Shown here piece after piece: positions 48,968 through 58,978 of a stretch of 64,000 nucleotides of DNA. A model generated the notes under the pieces. It had not been told where the DNA came from, ran no database searches, and was given only the letters and a program-made list of their open reading frames with translations. Both the position numbers and the translations under genes were made by a program. The stretch's first letter is position 1. Each line of letters begins with the position of its first letter. This stretch comes from Actinokineospora fastidiosa (lineage in GTDB: Bacteria; Actinomycetota; Actinomycetes; Mycobacteriales; Pseudonocardiaceae). The stretch covers positions 455,260-519,259 of the forward strand of contig NZ_BMRB01000002.1 of the NCBI RefSeq assembly GCF_014648415.1, given 5' to 3'.

Positions 48968-49723
48968 ATGACGGCAGGGACGGTCTCGGTGGGGGCGGCG
49001 CACGCCGTGCGCCTGGAGGCGGTGCGCAAGGTCTACGGGTCCGGCGCGACCGCGGTCACGGCGCTGGACGGCGTGTCGGTGGGGATCAGGCGGGGCGGGT
49101 TCACGGCGGTGATGGGACCGTCGGGCTCGGGCAAGAGCACGTTCCTGCACTGCGCGGCCGGGCTGGACCGGCCGACGGCGGGGCGGGTGCTGCTCGGCGA
49201 CACCGACCTCGCCGGGTTGTCGGAGAACGCGCTCACCGAGCTGCGCAGGCGGCGGATCGGCTTCGTGTTCCAGGCCTACAACCTGCTGCCGTCGCTGACC
49301 GTGCGGCAGAACATCACCCTGCCCTCGCGGTTCGCGGGCACGAGCCCGGACGAGCGGTGGCTGCGGGAGGTCGCGGCCCGGGTCGGCATCGCCGACCGCC
49401 TCGACCACCGGCCCGCCGAGCTCTCCGGCGGCCAGCAGCAGCGGGTGGCGATCGCCAGGGCGCTGGTCACCCGGCCGGAGCTGCTGATGGCCGACGAGCC
49501 GACCGGCGCCCTGGACACCCGGACCGGGCAGCAGGTCCTCGCTCTCCTGCGCGACCTGGTGGACACCACGGGCCAGACCGTGCTGATGGTCACCCACGAC
49601 CCCGTCGCGGCGTCGTACGCGCACAGCGTGCTGTTCCTCGCCGACGGGCGGCTGGCGGGGGAACTCGCCGCGCCGACGCCCGCGCTCGTGGTGGAGCGCC
49701 TGACCCGCCTCGGGGAGTGGTGA
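48968..49723 (+). CDS. MacB-type ABC transporter ATPase
   Basis: A 251-residue LolD/MacB-like ATPase: GPSGSGKST, signature LSGGQQQR, Walker [13 protein letters not shown], and H-loop THD. A short N-terminal extension ([14 protein letters not shown]) precedes the core. It energises the FtsX-type permease that begins 4 bp after its stop. Transporters of this type export peptides or antibiotics or act as mechanotransmitters. Confidence 0.94.
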   Translation: MTAGTVSVGAAHAVRLEAVRKVYGSGATAVTALDGVSVGIRRGGFTAVMGPSGSGKSTFLHCAAGLDRPTAGRVLLGDTDLAGLSENALTELRRRRIGFVFQAYNLLPSLTVRQNITLPSRFAGTSPDERWLREVAARVGIADRLDHRPAELSGGQQQRVAIARALVTRPELLMADEPTGALDTRTGQQVLALLRDLVDTTGQTVLMVTHDPVAASYAHSVLFLADGRLAGELAAPTPALVVERLTRLGEW

Positions 49724-49726
49724 GCC

Positions 49727-52249
49727 GTGCGGTCGCTGGCGTGGGAGATGGTGAAGGCGCGCAAGGTCGCGTTCGCCGGCGCGTTCATCGCGATCCTGCT
49801 CGGCACGGCGGTCGTGGCCGCCTGTGGCGTGCTGATGGAGTCCGGCATCCGGTCCGGGGTGCCGACCGAGCGCTATGCCGCCGTGCCCGTGGTGGTGGGG
49901 GGTCAACAGGTCGTCCAGCCGGAGGGCGCGGACTTCCTGGAGGCGCAGCAGCTCGGGTCGCCGCCCGCCGTCCCGGTGGAGCTGGCCGAGCGGATCGCGG
50001 CGGTGCCGGGCGTGGCGCGGGTGGTCGGCGAGACGTCGTTCCCGGCGCGCGCGGTCACCGCTGACGGCGGCGTGGTGGAGGCGTTGGGACACAACTGGGA
50101 CGCGGCGGTCCTCACCCCGATGACGGTCCGCGAAGGGCGCGCGCCCTCGGCGGCGGGCGAGGTCGTGGTGGATGCGGGCCTGGCGGCCCGCGCCGGGGTG
50201 TCGGTGGGCGACGCGCTGCCGGTGATGACCACGTCGACCCCGGTGGAGTACCGGGTCGTCGGGGTCGCGGGCGGGGCGCTGGCCAAGCAGTCCGGGCTCT
50301 ACTTCACGTCCCCGCTGGCGGAGTCGCTGTCCGGCACCCCGGGGCGGGTGCACGCGTTCGGGGTGTTCGTCGGCGACGGCGTGGACGCCGGCGAGGTCGC
50401 CGAGCGGGTGGAGCGGGCGCTGGCGGGCGAGGCGGTCACCGTCGCCGTGGGCGGCGACCGGGGCGGCGTCGAGTTCGCCGAGGTCGGCCGGTCGCGGGTC
50501 CTGCTGCTGGCGATCGCCGGGTCGTTCGCGGGCATCGCGCTGCTGGTGGCGGTCTTCGTGGTGGCCGGGACGCTCGCGCTGGCGATCGACCAGCGGCGGC
50601 GTGAGCTGGCGCTGCTGCGCGCGATCGCGGCCACGCCGAGGCAGATCGTCCGGCTGATCGGCAGGGAGACGACCGTGGTGGCCACGATGGCGGCCGGGCT
50701 CGGCGCCGCGGCGGGCGTGCTGGTCGCCGGGTGGCTGCGCGACGGCTTCGCCGCGATCGGGGTGATCCCCGACGACCTCGCGCTCGCCGTGGGCCCGGCG
50801 CCGCTGGTCGCGGCGTTCCTGCTCGGGGTCGGGGCCGCGCGGCTGGCCGCGTGGGTCTCGGCGCGCAGGCCCGCGCGCATCCCGCCGACGGAGGCGCTCG
50901 CCGAGGCGGCGACCGAGCCGCGCGAGCTGGGCCGGTGGCGGGTGGTCGCCGGGACGGCGTTCCTCGCGGGCGGCGCGGCGCTGGCGCTGGTGCCGCTGTT
51001 CACCCGCGGCCCGGCGGCCGTCGCCATGACCTCGATGTCGGTGCTGGTCGCGGTGATCGGGACGGCGCTGCTGGGCCCGCGCGCGGTGCGGCCGCTGGTG
51101 CGGCTGGCGTCGGCGCCGCTGGAGCGGCTGGGCGTGGGCGGCTATCTCGCCGCGCACACCGGCCGCGCCAACGCCCGACGCCTGTCCTCGGCGCTGACCC
51201 CGCTCATGCTGTCGATCGCCTTCGCCGTGGTGAACTTCCACAGCCAGACGGCCGTCGAGGCCGCGACCCGCGCCGAGCTGGCGGCCGCGACGACCGCCGA
51301 CCACGTGCTCTCCGCGCCCGGCGGGCTGTCCCCCGAGGTCGCGGCCGCGGCCCGCGGTGTCCCGGGCGTCGACGGCGCGACCGCCGTGGTGCGGACCAAC
51401 GTCGTCGTCACCTCCACCTTCGGCGAGGACGTCCGGGTCGAGCGCGCGCCCGCGCTGGGCGTCGACGACGTGCCCGGCACCCTGGACCTCGGCGTGGTGT
51501 CGGGCTCGCTGGACGACCTGCGCGGCGAGACCGTCGCGCTCGACGACGAGACCGCGTCCGGCAGGACCATCGGCGACGAGGTCGAACTGCACCTGGACGA
51601 CGGCACGGTGGCGCGGTTGCGGCTGGTGGCGACGTTCGAGCGCGGCATGGCCTTCGGCGACCACGTCCTGCCCGTCGACCTCGCCCGCGCGCACACCGCC
51701 GCCCGGACCGACACCGCCGTGCTGGTGCGCCTGTCCCCCGACGCCGACCGCCCGGCGACGGCCCGCGCGCTGGCCGCCCTGGCCGACCGGTTCCCCGGCC
51801 TCACCGTCGGCGACCGCTCGGCGTTGACCGCCCCAGACGGCGGCGACCGCTCCATGCAGTTCTGGGTCAACCTGATGGCGGTCGGCGTCATCCTCGGCTA
51901 CATCGCGATCTCGGTGGCCAACACGCTCGTCCTCGGCACGGCGCAGCGCCGCCGCGAGTTCGCCCTGCTCCGCCTGATCGGCGCGACCCGGCGGCAGGTG
52001 CTGCGGGCGATGCGGGCCGAGGCGCTGCTGGTGGTCGCCATCGCGGTCGGCGTGGGCACGCTGCTCCCGGCGGTCCCGCTGGCGCTGCTGGGCATCGGGC
52101 TCATGGGCGACCCGCTGCCCACCGGCTCCCCGTGGGTGTACCTGGGCATCGTGGGCTTCACGGCCCTGCTCGGCCTCCTCGCCCTGACCATCCCGACCCG
52201 GCTGGCCCTGCGCACCCGCCCGGTCGAGGCGATCGGGCTGCGGGAGTGA
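49727..52249 (+). CDS. FtsX/MacB-type ABC transporter permease
   Basis: An 840-residue permease with an N-terminal helix, a large outside domain (about 40-250), three helices (about 260-360), a second block of helices near 400-450, another outside domain (490-690) and three final helices; this is the duplicated ten-helix form with two FtsX domains ([25 protein letters not shown] and [24 protein letters not shown]). GTG start, coupled to the ATPase gene. Confidence 0.93.
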   Translation: MRSLAWEMVKARKVAFAGAFIAILLGTAVVAACGVLMESGIRSGVPTERYAAVPVVVGGQQVVQPEGADFLEAQQLGSPPAVPVELAERIAAVPGVARVVGETSFPARAVTADGGVVEALGHNWDAAVLTPMTVREGRAPSAAGEVVVDAGLAARAGVSVGDALPVMTTSTPVEYRVVGVAGGALAKQSGLYFTSPLAESLSGTPGRVHAFGVFVGDGVDAGEVAERVERALAGEAVTVAVGGDRGGVEFAEVGRSRVLLLAIAGSFAGIALLVAVFVVAGTLALAIDQRRRELALLRAIAATPRQIVRLIGRETTVVATMAAGLGAAAGVLVAGWLRDGFAAIGVIPDDLALAVGPAPLVAAFLLGVGAARLAAWVSARRPARIPPTEALAEAATEPRELGRWRVVAGTAFLAGGAALALVPLFTRGPAAVAMTSMSVLVAVIGTALLGPRAVRPLVRLASAPLERLGVGGYLAAHTGRANARRLSSALTPLMLSIAFAVVNFHSQTAVEAATRAELAAATTADHVLSAPGGLSPEVAAAARGVPGVDGATAVVRTNVVVTSTFGEDVRVERAPALGVDDVPGTLDLGVVSGSLDDLRGETVALDDETASGRTIGDEVELHLDDGTVARLRLVATFERGMAFGDHVLPVDLARAHTAARTDTAVLVRLSPDADRPATARALAALADRFPGLTVGDRSALTAPDGGDRSMQFWVNLMAVGVILGYIAISVANTLVLGTAQRRREFALLRLIGATRRQVLRAMRAEALLVVAIAVGVGTLLPAVPLALLGIGLMGDPLPTGSPWVYLGIVGFTALLGLLALTIPTRLALRTRPVEAIGLRE

Positions 52250-52270
52250 TCCACCCGACGCGGCGCGACC

Positions 52271-53182
52271 TCACCGAGGCGGGCTGGATACGGCGGCGCG
52301 GAGGCGGCGGAGCATGCGGCCGTCCTCGAAGCCGACGGCACGGGCGGCGCTCTCGACCGTCGAGCCGTGGCCGATCAGGTGCTCCGCGCGCTCGACGCGG
52401 AGGATCTGCTGGTAGCGCAGCGGGGTGAGGCCGGTCGCCCGGGTGAACATCCGGGTGACCGTGCGCTCGCTGCACGCGGCGACGCCCGCCAGGTCGGCCA
52501 GGGTCAGCCGCTCGTGGAACCGCGACTCGATGACGTCCTGGAGCCGGTGGACGGTGTCGTCGACGTGCGACCGGTGGCGCAGCAGCGCGCTGGCCTGCTG
52601 GTCGCCGCCGTTGCGGCGGGCGTAGACGACCATGGACCGGGCGATGCGCGCCGCCGTCGCGGGGCCGTGCCGGGTCGCCACCAGGTGCAGGGCCAGGTCG
52701 ATGCCGCTGGCGATCCCTGCCGAGGTGACGACCGGGCCGTCCGTGACGTAGAGCACGTCCCGCACGACCGTCGCCGCCGGGTACCGCCGGGCCAGTTCGT
52801 CCTGCAGGTCGTGGTGGGTGGTGCAGCGCCGCCCGTCGAGCAGGCCCGCGCGGCCGAGGGCGTCCGCGCCCGCGCAGACGCTGGCCACCGCGCCGGGATG
52901 GGCGCGCAGCCAGTCGAGCAGGGCCGGGCTCAGCGGGCCGGTGCCCGCCAGCCGGGGCGCGCGCCAGCCCGGCACCACGATCAGGTCGTCGGCGGTCAGC
53001 ACCGGCAGGTCCGTCTCGGCGCGCAGGGCGCTCCCCTGGGCGCTGGGCACCTCGGCGGCGTCGGCGACGTACGCCAGCTCGTACGGCAGGCCGATGTCCC
53101 GCGCGCCGGAGAACACCTGCGCGGGACCGGCCAGGTCGAGCAGGTGCACGCCGGGCACCAGCACGAAGACGACTCTCCTCAC
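52271..53182 (-). CDS. GlxA-type regulator (DJ-1/PfpI plus AraC HTH)
   Basis: A 303-residue protein. The DJ-1/PfpI part has the nucleophile elbow SVCAGADALG (about residue 103) and the AraC part is LTLADLAGVAACSERTVTRMF with ATGLTPLRYQQILRVERAE. GTG start, 7 bp behind the isochorismatase stop, so the two form an operon; the regulator probably controls the isochorismatase-type step. Confidence 0.92.
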   Translation of the reverse strand: MRRVVFVLVPGVHLLDLAGPAQVFSGARDIGLPYELAYVADAAEVPSAQGSALRAETDLPVLTADDLIVVPGWRAPRLAGTGPLSPALLDWLRAHPGAVASVCAGADALGRAGLLDGRRCTTHHDLQDELARRYPAATVVRDVLYVTDGPVVTSAGIASGIDLALHLVATRHGPATAARIARSMVVYARRNGGDQQASALLRHRSHVDDTVHRLQDVIESRFHERLTLADLAGVAACSERTVTRMFTRATGLTPLRYQQILRVERAEHLIGHGSTVESAARAVGFEDGRMLRRLRAAVSSPPR

Positions 53183-53189
53183 GATCCGG

Positions 53190-53741
53190 TCAGCGTAGCC
53201 CGGTGACCTCCGCGACCGTGGCCACGGTCGCGAAGCGCCCGGCGAGCGCGTACTCGGTCCGCTCGATGATCTCCGGGGTGGACAGCACGGCCCCCGTCCG
53301 CCAGTGGGTGATCGGGCTGGTCGCGGTCGCGTCGGTGACGAAGGTGACGTCGTACCCCAGGTCCGACGCGACCCGCGCGGTGGTTTCGCAGCACTGCTCG
53401 GTGCGGATGCCGCAGACCCGCAGCCCGCGCACGCCCCGGACGGTGAGCATCCGCTGCAGGTCAGTGGTGGTGAACGCGTTGTGCGCGGTCTTGGTCAGCG
53501 TGGGCTCGCCTGCTGCGGGGACGAGCCCGTCGATGAGCCGCACGTGCCCGTTCACCGGGTCGAACGCGCCGCCGGTGCCGGGCTCGCTGTGCAGCACCCA
53601 CACGACCAGGTCGCCGCGCGCCCTGGCGTGGTCGACCAGCGTGCCCACGGGGGTGGCGATGTCGGGGTCGGAGATGTCCGCCCAGCTCTCCCGCACGCGG
53701 AAGGACTCCTGGACGTCGATCACGATCAGCGCTTCGGTCAT
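53190..53741 (-). CDS. Isochorismatase-like cysteine hydrolase
   Basis: A 183-residue hydrolase of the isochorismatase/nicotinamidase fold with D9 (VIDVQ), K84 (LTKTAHNAF) and C117 (GIRTEQCC) in catalytic places. The substrate is not deducible; members cleave amides or isochorismate. It is the first gene of the pair with the GlxA-type regulator. Confidence 0.92.
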   Translation of the reverse strand: MTEALIVIDVQESFRVRESWADISDPDIATPVGTLVDHARARGDLVVWVLHSEPGTGGAFDPVNGHVRLIDGLVPAAGEPTLTKTAHNAFTTTDLQRMLTVRGVRGLRVCGIRTEQCCETTARVASDLGYDVTFVTDATATSPITHWRTGAVLSTPEIIERTEYALAGRFATVATVAEVTGLR

Positions 53742-53823
53742 GCGGCAAGCCTGTCGGCCGCTCCCGCGGTCCGACAGGCACGACCGGGCCGCACCCCGGA
53801 ACGATCCGGTCAGGCAGGCGGGG

Positions 53824-54237
53824 TCAGGACGCCGCGTCGGTGCGGAAGGTGGCCCAGACGGTCTTGCCCGACGACCCGGGCTCGACGCCCCAGGTCACGG
53901 CCAGCGCGTCGACGATGATGAGGCCGCGGCCGCGGATGTCGCCGAAGCGGGAGCGGCCGAGGGCGGGCGGGTCGGGCGAGGGGTCGTCCACCTCGACGCG
54001 GACGGAGTGGGCCCCGGGGCGGACCAGGCGCAGCCGGAACGGCCGGTCGGCGTGCTCGTAGGCGTTGCCGACCAGTTCGGTCACCACGAGCTGGATGTCG
54101 CCAAGGAGCTGGGTGCCCTCCAGCTCGGGGAGTTCCCGGGTGACCCACCGCCGCACCTCGGCCACCTGGTCGGCGAGCGCGCTGAACTCCCAGATCGACA
54201 CGCGTTCCGGCTCGCGCGGATCACCTCGACCACGCAC
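53824..54237 (-). CDS. Anti-sigma factor-type ATP-binding protein (RsbW/HATPase_c_2)
   Basis: A 137-residue GHKL ATPase: N-box TELVGNAYEHA, G1 VEVDDPSPDPP, G2 GRGLIIVDAL. It resembles SpoIIAB/RsbW-like serine kinases that hold sigma-B-type factors or their antagonists. GTG 54237 has AGGAG at the right distance. It is divergent from a SpoIIE-type phosphatase, the usual opposing activity. Confidence 0.88.
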   Translation of the reverse strand: MRGRGDPREPERVSIWEFSALADQVAEVRRWVTRELPELEGTQLLGDIQLVVTELVGNAYEHADRPFRLRLVRPGAHSVRVEVDDPSPDPPALGRSRFGDIRGRGLIIVDALAVTWGVEPGSSGKTVWATFRTDAAS

Positions 54238-54424
54238 TACTCGCTCCTGCCTGTCGTCTCACTGATACCCGAGGACAACCCGCCCAAACGCCGCCCCAGA
54301 CGGTACCCCTCCCCCGCGACACCCCTCACCGCGCCGTGGTCGACGCGCGCCGCGACCTGCGGATCCACCCCGTTCCGGCAGCCGGGTGAGCCCGTTCGCC
54401 CGAGTCGTTCGCTAGGCTGCACGG

Positions 54425-55645
54425 GTGGCCGAAAATCCCAGCTCAGAGGAACATCTACTCCTGCTGGAGGCCATTTCCGACGCCGCGCTCGGCCACATGG
54501 ACCTCGACAAGCTCCTGCACACGATCCTCGAACGCGTCCGGACTCTGCTCTCCGTCGACACGGCCACCGTCCTGCTGCTCGACCACGAGGGCGACCGGCT
54601 GACGGCGACCGCGGCCGCGGGCCTGGAGGAGGAGGTCGTCCAGGGCGTGATCGTCCCGGTCGGCTCGGGGTTCGCGGGACGGGTCGCCGCGATGCGCAAG
54701 CCGGTGGTGCTGCCCAGGGTGGACCAGACCACCGTGGTGAACCCCCTGCTCTGGGAACGCGGCCTGCACGTCCTGCTCGGCGTGCCGATGCTGGCCCGCG
54801 ACGAACTCGTCGGGGTCCTGCACATCGGCTCGGTCGCCCACCGCGAATTCACCGCCGCCGACGTCCGGCTGCTGCAGATCGTGGCCGACCGGCTCGCCCT
54901 GGCCGTGCGGATGGACCGGCTGGCCGCCGAGCGGGGCGCGGCCGAGGCGCTGCAGCGCAGCCTGCTGCCGTCCCGGCTGCCCGCCATCGGCGGGCTGGAG
55001 TTCGCCAGCCGCTACGTCCCCGACTCCCACACCGGCGTCGGCGGCGACTGGTACGACGTGTTCCCCCTCCCCGGCGGCAGGCTGGGGATCGTGATCGGCG
55101 ACGTCACCGGGCGCGGCCTCGGCGCTGCCGTGATCATGGGCAGGCTGCGCAGCGCCCTGCGCGCCTACGCACTCGACCACGGCGACCCGGCCGAGGTGCT
55201 GCGCAGGCTGGACTACAAGGTCTGCCACTTCGAGACCGGCGCCATGGCCACGGTCAGCTACGCGGTGGTGGACGAGAGCCAGCGGCACCTGACCGTCTCG
55301 CTCGCAGGCCACCTCCCGCCGGTCCTCGCCGTGCCCGGCGAGGCCGGGAGGCTGCTCGACCTGCCGGTGGACCTGCCGATCGGTCCGGCGGAGACCGGCG
55401 CGGCCCGCCGCGCCACCCGGGTGGACCTGCCGCCGGGCGCCCTGGTCGCCTTCTACACCGACGGCCTGGTCGAGCGCCGCGACGCCATCATCGACGAGGG
55501 CCTGGGCAGGCTCGCGGCGGCGATCACCGCCGACCCGGCGGAACGGGTCTGCGCCCGGGTGATGGCCACAATGCTCGGCGCGAACCCGGCGGGCGACGAC
55601 GTCGCGCTGCTCGTCGCCCGCCGGTCACCGTCCACAGTGGACTAA
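54425..55645 (+). CDS. GAF-SpoIIE (PP2C) phosphatase
   Basis: A 406-residue protein. A GAF domain (about 10-165) senses a small ligand or redox, and a PP2C/SpoIIE phosphatase (about 185-400) has the metal-binding GGDWYDVFPLPGGRLGIVIGDVTGRG and late GDDVALL motifs. It probably dephosphorylates an anti-anti-sigma protein, opposing the divergent ATP-binding protein. GTG start, RBS weak. No STAS gene is adjacent. Confidence 0.92.
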   Translation: MAENPSSEEHLLLLEAISDAALGHMDLDKLLHTILERVRTLLSVDTATVLLLDHEGDRLTATAAAGLEEEVVQGVIVPVGSGFAGRVAAMRKPVVLPRVDQTTVVNPLLWERGLHVLLGVPMLARDELVGVLHIGSVAHREFTAADVRLLQIVADRLALAVRMDRLAAERGAAEALQRSLLPSRLPAIGGLEFASRYVPDSHTGVGGDWYDVFPLPGGRLGIVIGDVTGRGLGAAVIMGRLRSALRAYALDHGDPAEVLRRLDYKVCHFETGAMATVSYAVVDESQRHLTVSLAGHLPPVLAVPGEAGRLLDLPVDLPIGPAETGAARRATRVDLPPGALVAFYTDGLVERRDAIIDEGLGRLAAAITADPAERVCARVMATMLGANPAGDDVALLVARRSPSTVD

Positions 55646-55676
55646 CCGCCCCCGCTGATCGCGCTGGGCGTGCCGA

Positions 55677-56636
55677 GTGACTACGGTCGGTCAGGTGCGA
55701 GGGCGGGAGCGGCGGGTGGCGGACGCGGTCTCGGCGCACATCGTGCGGACCGGGCGGATGCCCGCCGCTGTCGAGTTGGCCGAGGTCGTGGGCGTGGCGG
55801 CGGGGGCGGCGGGCTGCGCGCTGCTGGTCGCCGGGGAGCGGCACGGGTGGGGGCGCGCCGAGGGTCCGTGGGCGGAGTTCCCGGTCGAGTACGACGGGGA
55901 AACGCAGGGCGTGGTGGTGATCACCCCGGTGTCGGTCGGGTCGCTGGCCGAGGTCGCCCGCGCGCTGGGCCCGGTGGTGGCGGCGATCCGCGCGGGCATC
56001 GACACCGACCGGCTGCGCCGCGACGGCGACGCCGCGGCCCGGCGGCTGGTCGACGACCGGTGGCGCGCCGCTGCCGAGATGGAGCGCGAGCGCCGCGGGC
56101 TGGAGCGCGACCTGCACGACGGCGCGCAACACCACCTCGTGGCCCTGCAGATGTCGCTGGCCCTGGCCGCGCACGTCGAAGGCACGCCGGTCACCGATTT
56201 GCTCGACCGTCTGGACGCCGCGGAACGGGTGCTGCTCGACACCGCCTCGGGCGTCCTCCCGGTCGCCCTGGTCACCGACGGCCTCGGTGCCGCGCTGTCG
56301 GACGAGCTGAGCGGTCACGCCGACGTGACCCTCGATGTCGCCGGTCTGCGCCACCGCTATCCGCCGTCGATCGAGTCCACGGTGTTCTTCCTCTGCCTGG
56401 AAGCTGTCAACAACGCCCACAAACACGCCCCCGGCGCCCGGATCACCGTCACCGCCGGAGAACAACCCCGCGGCGTGGCGTTCACCGTGACCGACACCGG
56501 CCCCGGCTTCGACACCACCGCCCCGAACGCAGGCCTCCACAACCTCTCCGCCCGAGCGGCGGCGGTCGGCGGCACTGTCGAGGTCCGCTCGACACCGGGA
56601 CAGGGAACGACGGTCAGCGGCTTCGTGCCCTGGTGA
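55677..56636 (+). CDS. Orphan HisKA_3 sensor histidine kinase, soluble
   Basis: A 319-residue cytosolic kinase. After an N-terminal GAF-like part, the H-box is RRGLERDLHDGAQHHLVALQMS, the N-box EAVNNAHKHAPG, the G-box DTGPGFD and ARAAAVGGTV. No response regulator gene is next to it on this strand. Its 3' end was copied into the adjacent gap (see the repeat). Confidence 0.88.
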   Translation: MTTVGQVRGRERRVADAVSAHIVRTGRMPAAVELAEVVGVAAGAAGCALLVAGERHGWGRAEGPWAEFPVEYDGETQGVVVITPVSVGSLAEVARALGPVVAAIRAGIDTDRLRRDGDAAARRLVDDRWRAAAEMERERRGLERDLHDGAQHHLVALQMSLALAAHVEGTPVTDLLDRLDAAERVLLDTASGVLPVALVTDGLGAALSDELSGHADVTLDVAGLRHRYPPSIESTVFFLCLEAVNNAHKHAPGARITVTAGEQPRGVAFTVTDTGPGFDTTAPNAGLHNLSARAAAVGGTVEVRSTPGQGTTVSGFVPW

Positions 56637-57246
56637 TCCCCGCGGCCGCGCGCGGCCGACACCGCCAGTCTCTGGCTTCACAACCCGTGCGGGCAACGTC
56701 CGCCGTTCCACACTCGGACACGACAGTCAGCGGGGCCGTGCCCGGCTGTGGTCAGCTCGCGAGCCAACCGGTCCCGCCCACGGTGCCGCGATGCTCGACG
56801 TGCACCCGCCATACGGTTCGGTCCGTGTCACGGCGGTGGTCAGTGGGCTCGTGCCCTGGTGATGATCCCCTCCGCCGTGCGGACCAGGATCTCGCAGGCT
56901 CGACAGTCGAGGTCCGCTCGACACCCGGGCCACGGAACGACGGTCAGCGGCTTCGTGCCCTGGTGATCCCTCGGTCGCACGCGACCGATACCACCAGTCT
57001 CAGGCTCCACAACCCCGTGCGGGCGGCGGCGCGAGGCGATGTCCGTTCGTTCCACACACGGGCACCACAGTCAGCGGGGCCGTGCCCGGCTGTGGTCAGC
57101 TCGCGATCCAACCGGTCTCGCCCACGGTGCCGGGATGCTCGACATGCACCCGCCATACGGTTCGTCCGTGCCACGGAGGTGGTCAGTGGGCGCGTGTCCT
57201 GGTGATGATCCCCTCCGCCGTGCGGACCAGGATCTCGCAGGCGCGG
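56571..57246. repeat. Tandem duplication between convergent genes (~330-343-bp unit)
   Basis: The segment holding the 3' end of the orphan kinase, the intergenic spacer and the 3' end of the convergent gene is present twice in tandem: unit A about 56571-56903, unit B about 56904-57246, offset 330 bp at the left and 343 bp at the right. Corresponding points include GAACGACGGTCAGCGG at 56605 and 56935 and CAGTGGG at 56841 and 57184. Inside each unit a shorter GTCAGNGG-CGTGCCC motif recurs about every 103-129 bp. The 546-bp gap holds no further gene. Confidence 0.88.
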
Positions 57247-58973
57247 CGGTCGCGGCCGGGGGTGGCGGGGTGTTCGGCGTGGGTGCGCCAGCGGGCGGCC
57301 GCGTGGTGGGCGGCCGTGGTCACGTCCTCGTCGGTGGCGGCGGCGGGCAGGCCGAGTCGGGTTCGGGGGTCGGGGCCGTGGGCGCCGAGGAGGCGGGCCG
57401 CGTCGGTTGCGGACCCGCGCAGCACGGCCGTGCTGTCGATGTCGTCCAGCAGGTCCAGTTCGGCGAGGTCGTGGGCCTCCGTCGCGATGCGGTCGGCGGC
57501 GAAGCGCAGGGGGTGGTGCGGGGGCAGTGCGGCGACCAGTCCGGCGACCGAGACCAGTGCGCGTCGGGCGGCGATCAGGGGCGCGCGGGCGGTCAGGGCG
57601 CGGGCGAGTTCGGCGATCCCGCCCGACCGCGCCAGCAGGATCCGGTGGCGGGACGCGCGCAGGGCCGAGGGGAACTCCGCCTCCGGCGGGTCCAGGCACA
57701 GCACGGCGTCGACGCCCGCGCGGGGGTCGTCGCCCGCCAGCCGCTCGGCCAGGCCGCGGTCCGCCGGTCCGGTCACCGCGACGACGTCGACCCCCTCGAC
57801 GCGGTCCGGCACGGCGCCCGCAGCGTGCGCGCCGACGACCGCGATCCGCGGCGGGGCGGCCATCCGCTCGGCGACCGCGTCCCACGCCGCCTGGGCCCGG
57901 CCGCCCGCCGCGTCCCGCGCGCCCCGCCGCACCAGGTCGCGCACATCGCGGTACACCGCGCTGCGCTCGACGTCGGGCCGCGGCCCGGCGGCGGGCTCGA
58001 TGCGCTCGGCGACGCGCACGGTCACCACGCCCACGCCGTCCTCCACCGCGCACTCCAGCATGCCGCCGAGCACGGCCAGCCGTTCGGCGTCGTAGGCGAG
58101 CGCGGAGCGCAACTCTTTCGCCGTCATCCCCGCCGTGTCCGCCGTGACGCGCACCAGCAACGCGTTGTCCCGCTGGAAGTCCACCGCGACCGGCCGGTCC
58201 GACGACACTCCCGCGAGGACGGTCAACACGGCCGCCACCGCCTGGTAGAGACCCGATTCCACCTCCCAGCCGACCCGCCTGCCGAGGTCGCCGCCGAAGC
58301 GGACGGGCCGGGGCAGGGTGGCGGCCAGCTCGGCGAGCGCCGCCGTCGGCCCCCGGTCGGGCAGCATCGCCGGGTACACCCCGCGCACCACGGTGCGGAA
58401 CCGGTCGAGCAGGTCGTCGAGCGCGCCGCGGACGCCGTCGAGTTCGCGCGCGACCGCGTGGTGATCGGCGGTCTCCCGCACGGCGAGCAGCCGCCCGCGC
58501 ACGTCGTCGAGATCGCGCAGGGTCGTCGCGGTGATGGACTGGACCAGCCGCTGCCGTTCCAGGTCGCGCACCTTCGCCAGCCGTCCCCGCGCCCGCGCCA
58601 CCTCGGCGCGCAGCCGGTGCGCGCGGGACTCGGCCCGGACGCGGTCGGCGCGCGCCCGGTCCAGCCCGGCCGACACACCGATCCACGCTGCGGTCTCCCT
58701 GAGCAGCGCCAGTTCCCCCGAGCCCCACCGGTCGACGCCCACGACGACGAGCATCCCGTCGTCGGCCACCGGCATCCGCACCGCGTCCGTCCGATCGGTC
58801 CGCGCGGGCGGGTGTTCCGGCCACGCCGTCACCACCGAGAGATCGCCCGCCATCGGGACGCAGTAGGCGACGTCCGCGCCGAGGCCGTCGGCGAGGTTGC
58901 GCACGAGGGCGTCGACCAGCGAGCCGGACGGCACGCCTGCCACCACGTCGTGCGGACGCCTGCCTTTCGGCAC
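57183..58973 (-). CDS. Degenerate histidine kinase-like protein with extra C-terminal domain
   Basis: A 596-residue protein. An N-terminal GAF-like part (20-100) and coiled coil (100-140) lead to RDLERQRLVQSITATTLRDL, which aligns to the HisKA_3 H-box but has Thr148 where the phospho-His belongs. The following region keeps GVYPAMLPDRGPTAALAELA but the N-box is replaced by ESGLYQAVAAVLTVLAG. The last 200 residues have a Rossmann-like PPRIAVVGAH start and no recognised family. It is thus a pseudo-kinase that may tune the adjacent regulator. GTG start 5 bp behind the regulator gene. The end (about 7 residues) is encoded by the duplicated repeat. Confidence 0.7.
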   Translation of the reverse strand: MPKGRRPHDVVAGVPSGSLVDALVRNLADGLGADVAYCVPMAGDLSVVTAWPEHPPARTDRTDAVRMPVADDGMLVVVGVDRWGSGELALLRETAAWIGVSAGLDRARADRVRAESRAHRLRAEVARARGRLAKVRDLERQRLVQSITATTLRDLDDVRGRLLAVRETADHHAVARELDGVRGALDDLLDRFRTVVRGVYPAMLPDRGPTAALAELAATLPRPVRFGGDLGRRVGWEVESGLYQAVAAVLTVLAGVSSDRPVAVDFQRDNALLVRVTADTAGMTAKELRSALAYDAERLAVLGGMLECAVEDGVGVVTVRVAERIEPAAGPRPDVERSAVYRDVRDLVRRGARDAAGGRAQAAWDAVAERMAAPPRIAVVGAHAAGAVPDRVEGVDVVAVTGPADRGLAERLAGDDPRAGVDAVLCLDPPEAEFPSALRASRHRILLARSGGIAELARALTARAPLIAARRALVSVAGLVAALPPHHPLRFAADRIATEAHDLAELDLLDDIDSTAVLRGSATDAARLLGAHGPDPRTRLGLPAAATDEDVTTAAHHAAARWRTHAEHPATPGRDRRACEILVRTAEGIITRTRAH

Positions 58974-58978
58974 GCCCG

